In this document: piece after piece, positions 1 to 5,579 of the stretch
Layout: each line of letters opens with the position of its first letter
How positions within the stretch are numbered: position 1 is the stretch's first letter
Program-made: the position numbers and the translations under genes
Source: Alphaproteobacteria bacterium
Lineage (GTDB): Bacteria; Pseudomonadota; Alphaproteobacteria; Rhizobiales; Rhizobiaceae
DNA: 8,094 nt
Assembly: GCA_030428345.1 (NCBI GenBank)
Contig: JAUIBM010000110.1
Span: forward strand, 1-8,094
Direction of reading: 5' to 3'
Notes under the pieces: generated by a model
What the model saw: only the letters and a program-made list of their open reading frames with translations
Databases searched by the model: none
Told to the model about the DNA's origin: nothing

Positions 1-510
1 ACGCAGCTCGAACCCGGCGTGATCGTGTCCGAACTCAACGACATCTACAGCGCGTTCGACCGGATAGGCGAGCAGTTCGGCTGCGAGCGCATCAAGACCA
101 TTGGCGACGCCTACATCACGGTGGCGGGCCTGCCGGATCCCACGCCCGATCATGCGAAATCGGTGGCGAACGCGGCGATACGCTTCGTGCGCTATCTCAA
201 CCGCCGCAACGCGTCCCACCCCAACCAATGGCGCTGCCGCGTCGGGCTTTCCACCGGCTCGGTGGTGGGCTCGGTCGTCGGCATCCAGAAATATGTCTAC
301 GACATTTTCGGACCGGCGGTGAACATGGCGAGCCGGCTGCAGGAGTTCTCCAGCCCCATGGAGATCAGCGTGCAGGACGAGATGGCCGCCACGCTGCGCG
401 GCGAGTTCGAGATCGAATCGATCGGAACCCGGGACATACGCGGTTTCGGCGAACACACCATCTGGCGATTGAACGACAGCAAGCCGGGCCGCCCGGCGTC
501 AGGCAGCTAG
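1..510 (+). CDS. Class III adenylate cyclase, C-terminal catalytic part (5' end outside window)
   Basis: The reading frame is open from base 1 and encodes 169 residues, so the N-terminus and any sensory or membrane domain lie upstream of the window. The visible part is the second half of a class III nucleotide cyclase domain, which makes cAMP from ATP. IKTIGDAY (bases 91-114) carries the adenine-contacting Lys (94-96) and the second metal-binding Asp (106-108). YDIFGPAVNMASRLQ (298-342) carries the adenine-selecting Asp (301-303) and the transition-state Asn (322-324) and Arg (334-336). The Lys/Asp pair argues for adenylate rather than guanylate cyclase, by known family rules. The first metal-binding Asp is not visible. 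A GTG at base 19 is in frame but would start inside the domain, so it is not a plausible start. The gene ends 12 bp inside the convergent FAD oxidoreductase gene. The activating input cannot be told from this fragment. Confidence 0.93.
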   Translation, partial: TQLEPGVIVSELNDIYSAFDRIGEQFGCERIKTIGDAYITVAGLPDPTPDHAKSVANAAIRFVRYLNRRNASHPNQWRCRVGLSTGSVVGSVVGIQKYVYDIFGPAVNMASRLQEFSSPMEISVQDEMAATLRGEFEIESIGTRDIRGFGEHTIWRLNDSKPGRPASGS

Positions 511-1659
511 TCTCGACACGCCGAGCAGGGAATCAATCGCCTCGCTTTCGGCCCGCATCGCCTTCGACAGCCGCAGATGCAGCGTTTGCAAATCGGCCAT
601 GTCCCAGTTGAAGGCGGCGATCTCCTCGGTGATCTCGAACAAATCGTTCGACAATTCGTCGCGCAGCGTCTGGTAGCCGGCAAGCCCGCCGGGTGCGCCG
701 CCGATCGCCTGCGCCAGCAGGAAGGCGTCGCGGAAGGCATCGGTGATGCCATGCGCGGTGGCCGGGTCCTTGAAATAGCCGGCATCGCCGACAAGCGCCC
801 AGCCCTTGCCGAAGGACTGGCGGAAATAGCCGGGCTGTCCGCCGAAGCCCTTGAGGCGTTCGCACAGCCGCGCTCCGGCGACGGCCTCGGCCAGGGCGGG
901 CGAATTGGCGGCGCATATGCGCTCGAAGCCGGCGCGGATATCGCCGCGGAATACTTCGGCGAAACGGTGCGCGGGGAGCGTGGCGAGAATGCAGTGCTGG
1001 CCGTGATTGGTCGGGATCGCGCCGGCCGTGAAGCCATCGGCGAAATACCATTCGAAGCCATTGTCGGGCAGGCCCTCGAAATAGCCGTAGACCGCGCCCG
1101 ACGCGGCTTTGCCCTCACGATAGATCCGGGCTCCGGCAAGCCGGGCGACGGAGGACTGGCGGCCGTCGGCTCCGATCACGATGCCCGCGCCGACGGTCTG
1201 TCGCGTCCCGTCCCCGTTGTCGATGACGCAGCCGATGACACGGCCCGAACGGTCAAAGACGAGGTCCTGCAGCATGGTTGCGTGCCGGATCTCCGCGCCG
1301 GCGCGCCTTGCCGCGTCGACCAGATGGCGGTCGAGCACGGTACGGCGCGGTGCGACAAGGCAATCGGTGCGGCTGTCGGGCTGGATGTCGAAGGTCGTCC
1401 TGTCTCCCTCGTAGATGAAGGAAGTCTGCCGGACCGCCGGCGTACCCTCCGCCATGAGGGCGGGAAGCACGCCCCATTCGGCGAGCATGGACACCGCGCC
1501 GCGCATCAGCGCATGGGTGGACAGGCGGTCGCTGCCATAGAGCTGGCGGTCGACCAGGAGCACCTTGCAGCCGGCGCGGGCGAGCATCAGCGCGGTCGAG
1601 GCGCCTGCGACCCTGCCGCCGACGATCACGGCATCGTATCTCTTCTCGAAAACACTCAT
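499..1659 (-). CDS. FAD-dependent oxidoreductase/monooxygenase of the PHBH-like fold
   Basis: The 386-residue protein has the features of single-component flavoprotein hydroxylases and geranylgeranyl-reductase-like oxidoreductases. There is an N-terminal FAD-binding Rossmann strand-turn-helix with GGRVAGAS (residues 14-21), closing with an acidic residue in LLVDR. A DG motif follows in VIGADGRQSSVAR (161-173), and a GD motif in ALVGDAGYFKDPATAHGITD (288-307) that contacts the FAD ribityl chain. A longer frame begins nine codons upstream, but the ATG at 1659 has GAGGAG (1667-1672) seven bases before it. The gene follows the FMO-like gene by 11 bp, with its ribosome binding site overlapping that stop, which indicates co-translation. 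No transmembrane segment or export signal is evident, so it is probably cytosolic. The substrate is unknown; an aromatic or polyketide-like hydroxylation and a prenyl reduction are both compatible. Its 3' end overlaps the convergent cyclase gene by 12 bp. Confidence 0.88.
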   Translation of the reverse strand: MSVFEKRYDAVIVGGRVAGASTALMLARAGCKVLLVDRQLYGSDRLSTHALMRGAVSMLAEWGVLPALMAEGTPAVRQTSFIYEGDRTTFDIQPDSRTDCLVAPRRTVLDRHLVDAARRAGAEIRHATMLQDLVFDRSGRVIGCVIDNGDGTRQTVGAGIVIGADGRQSSVARLAGARIYREGKAASGAVYGYFEGLPDNGFEWYFADGFTAGAIPTNHGQHCILATLPAHRFAEVFRGDIRAGFERICAANSPALAEAVAGARLCERLKGFGGQPGYFRQSFGKGWALVGDAGYFKDPATAHGITDAFRDAFLLAQAIGGAPGGLAGYQTLRDELSNDLFEITEEIAAFNWDMADLQTLHLRLSKAMRAESEAIDSLLGVSRLAA

Positions 1660-1666
1660 GGTCATT

Positions 1667-1672
1667 CTCCTC
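1667..1672 (-). promoter_or_regulatory. Ribosome binding site overlapping the upstream stop codon
   Basis: On the minus strand GAGGAG lies seven bases before the ATG at 1659 and overlaps the TGA stop (1671-1673) of the FMO-like gene. It decides the start of the FAD oxidoreductase and suggests that its translation is coupled to that of the upstream gene. Confidence 0.75.
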
Positions 1673-2912
1673 AGGCGGCGGCGCACGCCAGGTGCGCGTC
1701 CAGATGTCGTGCGAGGTCGGCGGCGTCGTCGCCCGCCCCGTCGATCAGCGTCGACTTGCGGCGGCGCAGGAATGGCAGGCCGAGGACGTAGACTCCGTTT
1801 GCATCGACGATTCCGCCATCGTGGCGAATGCGGCCCTTGCGGTCGAAGACCGGCAGATGCAGCCAGGAATAGTCGGGTCGATAACCCGTCGCCCAGACAA
1901 CGGTCCGGATGCCTTCGGCGCGCAAGTCGAGCTGCAGGGGCGGCGGCGAGGCGAAGGTCGTCGGCACGAATTCCTCGGCTTCCGGAAAGTCATTCGCATC
2001 GAGATGACGGGCGATGAACCCGTCGACGCCATTCAGCAGACGCTTCATCTTCAGATCGGCCAAAGCGCAGTGATTGGCGAGCGAACCCGAGAACATGGCC
2101 TTCGTGCCATCGAGCGACATCAGGCGTCCGGTAATGCGCACGCCTTCGGCGGCGATCGAATTGAGGTCGTAATTGCGGCGCTCCGGGCTTCCCGCGAGCT
2201 GCATGGAAGGCACGCGGCGGGCGCGGTTGATGTCGTCGACCTGGTGGTAATCCATGCCGAGAACGCCAATCGCGTTCATCCAGTACATGATGTCGCGGCC
2301 GCGATAGCTGCGCGGCATGCGGACGTGTTCGCTGGCGCAAAGCGTGACCTGGCGGCCCGTCCGCTGGATTTCACTCGCCAATTGAACGCCGGTTGCCGAA
2401 GCGCCGACGACGAGAACGTTGCCATCGGGCAACTGATCGGGATTGCGGTAGTTCATCGGGGTGAATTGCAGGATATCTCCCGGCAAATGCGACGCGAATG
2501 AAGGGACGCTGGCGATGTTGCAGGCGCCACTCGCCAGAACCAGCTTGCGGCATTTCCAGTCGCCGCGGTCGGTCTGGACGAGATAGCCACCGGAAATGGC
2601 GATAACGGAAAGCACCGTGGTGCCCGTTTCGACGGGGGCATCGATCGCTTCGGCGTAGGTTGAAATGAAATCGACGACCTGCGGCATGGACATGTAACCA
2701 TCGGGGTCATCGCCCTGATATTCATGTCCGGGCAGGCGGCTCAGCCAGTTCGGCGAGAGGAGGCGCAGGGAATCCCAGCGCTCCTTGCGCCAGCTGTTGG
2801 CGACCTCCCCGCGCTCGATCAACACATGGTCGATCGAGCGCTCGGCGAGATGCTTGCTCATGGCGAGCCCGGCCTGTCCGGCGCCGATGATGACGGTCGT
2901 TGCGTATCTCAC
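1671..2912 (-). CDS. Flavin-containing monooxygenase-like NAD(P)/FAD oxidoreductase
   Basis: The 413-residue protein has two dinucleotide-binding folds in the order typical of class B flavin monooxygenases and CzcO-like proteins. The FAD motif GAGQAG is at residues 10-15, followed by the family's SWRKERWDSLRLLSP segment (40-54). The NAD(P)H motif GASATG is at 170-175 and the ATGYRPDYSWL motif at 341-351. A canonical FMO fingerprint (FxGxxxHxxxY/W) is not evident: the equivalent region reads FASHLPGDILQFTPMNY. The exact reaction is therefore open; N- or S-oxygenation, a halide- or metal-related oxidoreduction, or simple NADPH oxidation are all possible. The frame extends 27 codons further upstream, but that part runs through the intergenic palindrome and is not conserved-looking. 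The GTG at 2912, next to the FAD fold and eight bases after AAGGAG, is the better start. It lies second in the minus-strand group, after osmC and before a PHBH-type flavoprotein. Confidence 0.88.
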   Translation of the reverse strand: MRYATTVIIGAGQAGLAMSKHLAERSIDHVLIERGEVANSWRKERWDSLRLLSPNWLSRLPGHEYQGDDPDGYMSMPQVVDFISTYAEAIDAPVETGTTVLSVIAISGGYLVQTDRGDWKCRKLVLASGACNIASVPSFASHLPGDILQFTPMNYRNPDQLPDGNVLVVGASATGVQLASEIQRTGRQVTLCASEHVRMPRSYRGRDIMYWMNAIGVLGMDYHQVDDINRARRVPSMQLAGSPERRNYDLNSIAAEGVRITGRLMSLDGTKAMFSGSLANHCALADLKMKRLLNGVDGFIARHLDANDFPEAEEFVPTTFASPPPLQLDLRAEGIRTVVWATGYRPDYSWLHLPVFDRKGRIRHDGGIVDANGVYVLGLPFLRRRKSTLIDGAGDDAADLARHLDAHLACAAA

Positions 2913-2920
2913 GACACTCG

Positions 2921-2926
2921 CTCCTT
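2921..2926 (-). promoter_or_regulatory. Ribosome binding site fixing a GTG start
   Basis: AAGGAG on the minus strand stands eight bases before the GTG at 2910-2912. It supports that codon as the start of the FMO-like gene and argues against the longer frame that runs through the neighbouring palindromic repeat. Confidence 0.7.
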
Positions 2927-2936
2927 CTTGCTTTGA

Positions 2937-2982
2937 CGCATTTCCGGACGGAAAACCGGTGTCCACTTCTCCTGGAAATGCG
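2937..2982. repeat. Rhizobial-type intergenic palindromic repeat
   Basis: Nine-base perfect inverted arms, CGCATTTCC (2937-2945) and GGAAATGCG (2974-2982), enclose 28 bases that contain GGACGGAAAACCGG and a second short inverted pair (GGAC 2946-2949 / GTCC 2961-2964). I recognise this layout (arms of the GCATTTCC type with a GGACGGAAAACCG core and a CACTTxTCCTGG right side) from memory as a highly repeated intergenic element of Rhizobiales genomes. It sits in the 83-bp gap between osmC and the FMO-like gene. As RNA it could fold and attenuate or stabilise the message between them, but that is inference. Confidence 0.75.
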
Positions 2983-2995
2983 CTTGTGCGCACGG

Positions 2996-3559
2996 TCAGT
3001 TGACCGAGACGAACACATTGGTGGGGTTGGTGATGACGTCGAAGATCGCGGAACGCTTCTGCGACTGGGCGACCAACGCCGCGATATCGTCTTCGCTGGC
3101 GTCGGCATCGATGTTGAAGTGGACGCGGATGGCGCTGAAGCCGTTGCGGGTGTCTTCGTCGATGCCCAGAATGCCGGCCAGGTCAGCGTCACCCTCGACG
3201 ACGGCTTCGACCGAGCGAAGCTGGATGCCGCGATGCTGGGCGACGGAGGCAATGCCGCCGGTCAGGCAGGCTGCCAGGCCCGACAGCACGATTTCAAGCG
3301 GTGTTGCAGCATGGTCGGATGCGGCGAAGATGGCGGGATGGTCGGATTCGATAGTGAACGACTTGCCACGGTCCTGTTCTTCGCCGAGGCCGAAGAAACC
3401 GTTCATGGTCATGCGGCTATGCGCGCCGGAGACCCACTTGCTGGAAGTGCGCCACTTGAACTGGCCGGCTGCGGGCATCTGGGTGAGCGCTTCGCGTGCG
3501 CCCAGCAGGGCCTCGACATTGACGCCATTGTCTGCGGTGGAGATTGTTCGCTCGGTCAT
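2996..3559 (-). CDS. OsmC-family protein (one-cysteine variant)
   Basis: The 187-residue protein belongs to the OsmC/Ohr fold, whose classical members reduce organic hydroperoxides in the cytoplasm through two cysteines. Family features seen are the SDHAATPLEIVLSGLAACLTGG segment (residues 81-102) with the long central helix and conserved Cys98, and the C-terminal QKRSAIFDVITNPTNV strand (167-182), where classical members have the second cysteine before the strand. Here that position is Arg/Ser (169/170), and Cys98 is the only cysteine in the protein. A two-cysteine peroxidase cycle is therefore not possible within one chain. The start is the ATG at 3559, with AAGGAA (3567-3572) seven bases upstream. 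It heads a minus-strand group with two flavoproteins, which suggests a redox or detoxification role. Three 13-bp tandem repeats lie 33 bases upstream of the start and may be regulatory. Confidence 0.9.
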   Translation of the reverse strand: MTERTISTADNGVNVEALLGAREALTQMPAAGQFKWRTSSKWVSGAHSRMTMNGFFGLGEEQDRGKSFTIESDHPAIFAASDHAATPLEIVLSGLAACLTGGIASVAQHRGIQLRSVEAVVEGDADLAGILGIDEDTRNGFSAIRVHFNIDADASEDDIAALVAQSQKRSAIFDVITNPTNVFVSVN

Positions 3560-3592
3560 TTGAAGTTTCCTTTCGCTGTATCGTCGGTTCGA

Positions 3593-3644
3593 TTGACTTG
3601 GACGTTTGACTTGGACGTTTGACTTGGACGTTCGACTGGCGACG
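3593..3644. repeat. Three perfect 13-bp tandem repeats plus a degenerate fourth
   Basis: The unit TTGACTTGGACGT occurs perfectly at 3593-3605, 3606-3618 and 3619-3631, followed by the degenerate copy TCGACTGGCGACG at 3632-3644. The array lies upstream of osmC, ending 33 bases before its start codon, about where an upstream operator or activator site would be. I could not find a good -35/-10 pair for osmC on the minus strand, which would suit an activator-dependent promoter. The array could equally be a slippage expansion with no function. On the plus strand each unit carries TTGACT, resembling a -35 hexamer, but no matching -10 was found. Confidence 0.85.
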
Positions 3645-3956
3645 GGCTACCCGCCGTCACGACAGCAAAATGATGGCCGCATGTATCAACCCGGTTTCCC
3701 GGATGCGGGCGCAGTGTTTCAATTGTTTCGGATGGGTTCGGAGCAGCCGACAGACCTGCCATGGGTCAGCAGGTACTGGATCAACAAAGTCGCAAAGGTC
3801 AGCTTTGGTCCGGGCTCGAATATTCGATAATGCGGACGGACGGTCTCACCTGGGCTTTGTCCTGACTACCGCGGCGCGGAATGGAATCGCCGTATTGTTG
3901 TCCGTTGTGAGTCCGCTTCCATTCGGCGCATCCGCCTTGCGCATATTCCCGATAAG

Positions 3957-3984
3957 TTGGTCGACTTTTCGGAAAGAATATAAG
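3957..3984 (+). promoter_or_regulatory. Possible weak promoter in the intergenic gap
   Basis: TTGGTC (3957-3962) and TATAAG (3979-3984) are separated by 16 bases in an A+T-rich patch of an otherwise GC-rich region. The -10 matches the sigma-70 consensus at five of six bases, but the -35 matches at only about three. It reads rightward into sequence without a gene, so if active it would make an untranslated RNA or a long leader for the exported-protein gene at 4468. This is a pattern match only. Confidence 0.2.
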
Positions 3985-4371
3985 TTAAAACAGATAGTTA
4001 CATCGCACCTCGTGACTCGGTGTTCACTCCAGGCTCGCAACTGCAGAGCTTCCACCCTTCGCGTGCTCGGCCATCGGTTGGCGCGTTGGGAATGTCCGCT
4101 TTCAGGAGTCGACGCTCTAAGCGTGAACCGCCGACATGGAGGCGCAAAGCTGCCGATCGCATTGTCAAGACGAATGACGACTATGGGCTCCAAGCCGACT
4201 TTGGCCGCATTCCCCCTGGCCGCCCAAGTCGCGCCGCCCGACAGTAGGCCTTGCCCCGGTCTCGTTGTGCTCGGCCATGAAACGACTGCTCGCGTCTGGT
4301 GGTCGGCGACGGAGCAAAAGAAGCCGTGCTTCAGGCAACGGCGAGTGAGCATTGCCAATTCGGTTTCTTCG

Positions 4372-4440
4372 ATTCATTAAAATTTTATGCAATTTTTAAC
4401 CAAAATTCTTGGTCGTTTGCTAAATCAATTCTGACATTGT
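4372..4440 (+). promoter_or_regulatory. A+T-rich probable promoter region of the exported-protein gene
   Basis: This is the most A+T-rich stretch of the window and lies directly upstream of the gene at 4468, where a promoter is expected. TTAACC (4396-4401) resembles an alphaproteobacterial CtrA half-site and is followed 18 bases later by CTAAAT (4420-4425), a mediocre -10. A second TTAA lies at 4377-4380, but the 15-base spacing does not fit the CtrA consensus of seven. A GANTC methylation site (4371-4375) is adjacent. No single promoter can be assigned with confidence. Confidence 0.35.
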
Positions 4441-4467
4441 CCGCCCAGTTTCAGCAGGGGGCAGGAC

Positions 4468-4788
4468 ATGAAACACCTTTATTGGATGGCAATAGCGGCG
4501 GGAATCGCGGTTTTCGCCCTTCCGGCGATGGCGGGCGAGAAGACGCCGAAGCACGATCGCAGCATCGAGAAGGCGGCGGCCGAGCGCGCCGCGCGAAAGA
4601 TCGGCGAGCTTCGCGGATCGCTTGCCTCCGACGCCAGCCTGTCCGCGCTGATCGAGATGGATGCGCAGCGCCGCCATCCGGAGACCGACGCGGAGGCGAA
4701 CCGGCAGAAGGACGATGCATTGCCGCCGATGGTCATGAATACCTATATGGGGGTCGATCCGATCGTCACGGGCTCGAACGGGCGCTGA
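4468..4788 (+). CDS. Small exported protein of unknown function
   Basis: The gene encodes 106 residues that I do not recognise. The first 22 form a textbook Sec signal peptide: Lys2, a hydrophobic core from about residue 4 to 18, and an AMA cleavage motif at 20-22. This leaves a mature protein of about 84 residues in the periplasm or outside. The mature part is highly charged, Lys/Arg/Glu/Ala-rich and probably helical from about residue 30 to 80. It then ends in a more apolar tail, LPPMVMNTYMGVDPIVTGS. It has no cysteine and no lipobox. An AGGGGG sequence stands six bases before the ATG as ribosome binding site. It is preceded by an A+T-rich likely promoter region and followed by a hairpin, so it may be its own transcription unit upstream of tlyA. 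The signal peptide and codon use make it a credible gene; its function cannot be inferred. Confidence 0.82.
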   Translation: MKHLYWMAIAAGIAVFALPAMAGEKTPKHDRSIEKAAAERAARKIGELRGSLASDASLSALIEMDAQRRHPETDAEANRQKDDALPPMVMNTYMGVDPIVTGSNGR

Positions 4789-4795
4789 GGCGCCC
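4780..4795 (+). terminator. GC-rich hairpin spanning the stop codon of the exported-protein gene
   Basis: GGGCGC (4780-4785) pairs perfectly with GCGCCC (4790-4795) around a four-base loop TGAG that contains the TGA stop codon (4786-4788). The following bases, TCTTGCCTTT, are only loosely T-rich, so this is a weak intrinsic terminator at best. It may partly separate the small gene from tlyA, 37 bases downstream. Confidence 0.45.
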
Positions 4796-4832
4796 TCTTG
4801 CCTTTGGCCTTCGCTCAAGGCATCAGATTGAA

Positions 4833-5579
4833 ATGGAAGAAAGACTGCGCCTCGATCAGGCCCTCGTGGAAGGGGGACACTATCCCTCGCGCTCCCGCGC
4901 CAGGGATGCGGTGCTGCGCGGGGCGGTGCGGATCAACGGCGCCATCGCCGACAAGCCTTCGAGAACGGTGTCGCCGGCCGACCGGATGAGCGTCGCCGAC
5001 GCCGCGCAGGCCTATGTGTCGCGGTCGGGGCTGAAGCTGAAATCGGCGCTCGATGCTTCTGGGCTCTCGCCTGCCGACCTGGTCGCGCTCGATATCGGCG
5101 CCTCGACCGGCGGCTTCACGCAGGTATTGCTGGAAGCGGGCGCGCGCAGGGTTGTCGCCGTCGATGTCGGCCATGGGCAGATGCAGCCGGACCTGGCGAG
5201 CGATCCCAGGGTGCGCAATCTGGAGGGCGTCAACGCCCGCGCGCTGGACCGCGAGACGATCGGCGTCGATACGATCGGCTTCGTCGTCTGCGATGTAAGC
5301 TTCATCTCGCTGAGGCTGGCGCTGCCGCCGGCCCTTGCGCTGGCCGAGCCCGGCGCGTCCGGGATATTTCTCGTCAAGCCGCAATTCGAGGTCGGCCGCC
5401 GGCATCTGGGCCGGGGCGGGATCGTCCGCGACGGCGATGTTGCGGCCGGCGTCGCGCTGGAAATCGCAAATTGGCTGGACGAGCAGCCAAATTGGCGGCA
5501 TACGGATATTCTCGCTTCTCCCATGGAGGGAGGCGATGGAAACCGCGAATTCCTGCTGATCGGGAAGAAAAACGGTTGA
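4833..5579 (+). CDS. tlyA: TlyA-family rRNA 2'-O-methyltransferase
   Basis: The 248-residue protein matches the usual TlyA length and layout. An N-terminal S4 RNA-binding domain (about residues 5-62) begins with the LRLDQALVEGG segment and the SRSRARDAVLRGAVRING core. The linker SRSGLKLKSALD (63-74) is followed by an FtsJ-like Rossmann methyltransferase with SAM motif ALDIGASTGGFT (85-96). Further family motifs are VVAVDVGHGQ, CDVSFISL and LVKPQFEVGR, which hold the catalytic Lys/Asp residues. Known relatives transfer methyl from SAM to cytidine 2'-OH in 23S rRNA (C1920) and in some cases 16S rRNA (C1409), affecting capreomycin sensitivity; the family was first named haemolysin. Which sites this one modifies cannot be read here. 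The start is the ATG at 4833, chosen because the S4 domain begins immediately; only a distant AAGG precedes it. Its TGA overlaps the probable TTG start of the next methyltransferase. Confidence 0.95.
   Translation: MEERLRLDQALVEGGHYPSRSRARDAVLRGAVRINGAIADKPSRTVSPADRMSVADAAQAYVSRSGLKLKSALDASGLSPADLVALDIGASTGGFTQVLLEAGARRVVAVDVGHGQMQPDLASDPRVRNLEGVNARALDRETIGVDTIGFVVCDVSFISLRLALPPALALAEPGASGIFLVKPQFEVGRRHLGRGGIVRDGDVAAGVALEIANWLDEQPNWRHTDILASPMEGGDGNREFLLIGKKNG

Larger units (their letters stand above)
3645..4467. other. Long intergenic stretch with no convincing gene
   Basis: About 820 bases beyond the 13-bp repeats carry no protein-like reading frame. Several frames are open, the longest being a minus-strand TTG frame of 170 codons (3846-4358). 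Their translations are rich in Arg, Ser, Thr and Pro without recognisable motifs, and they lack good ribosome binding sites. Base composition is lower in GC than the flanking genes and falls sharply near 3964-4005 and 4372-4437. No tRNA or known RNA motif was recognised. The stretch around 4091-4340 could be a decayed gene or a repeated non-coding block, but nothing visible identifies it. A small hairpin (ACGCT / AGCGT, 4112-4124) is present. Confidence 0.6.

Noticed and set aside
577..1791. A 404-codon plus-strand frame opposite the FAD oxidoreductase
   Set aside because: The minus-strand frame has clear FAD motifs and a ribosome binding site; the plus frame has neither and runs into the next gene.
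2913..2993. An N-terminal extension of the FMO-like protein to a GTG at 2993
   Set aside because: The extension is encoded by the intergenic palindrome, while AAGGAG stands at the right distance before the GTG at 2912, directly ahead of the FAD-binding fold.
3606..3830. A 74-codon plus-strand frame starting in the 13-bp repeats
   Set aside because: The start lies within the tandem repeat, there is no ribosome binding site, and overlapping frames on both strands look equally non-coding.
3846..4358. A 170-codon minus-strand frame in the intergenic gap
   Set aside because: It starts at TTG without a convincing ribosome binding site, is rich in Arg, Ser, Thr and Pro, and shows no domain. It remains a weak candidate for a decayed or spurious gene.
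4377..4401. A CtrA-type binding site (two TTAA elements) upstream of the exported-protein gene
   Set aside because: The two TTAA elements are 15 bases apart instead of seven; only a half-site resemblance remains, which is easily found by chance in A+T-rich sequence.
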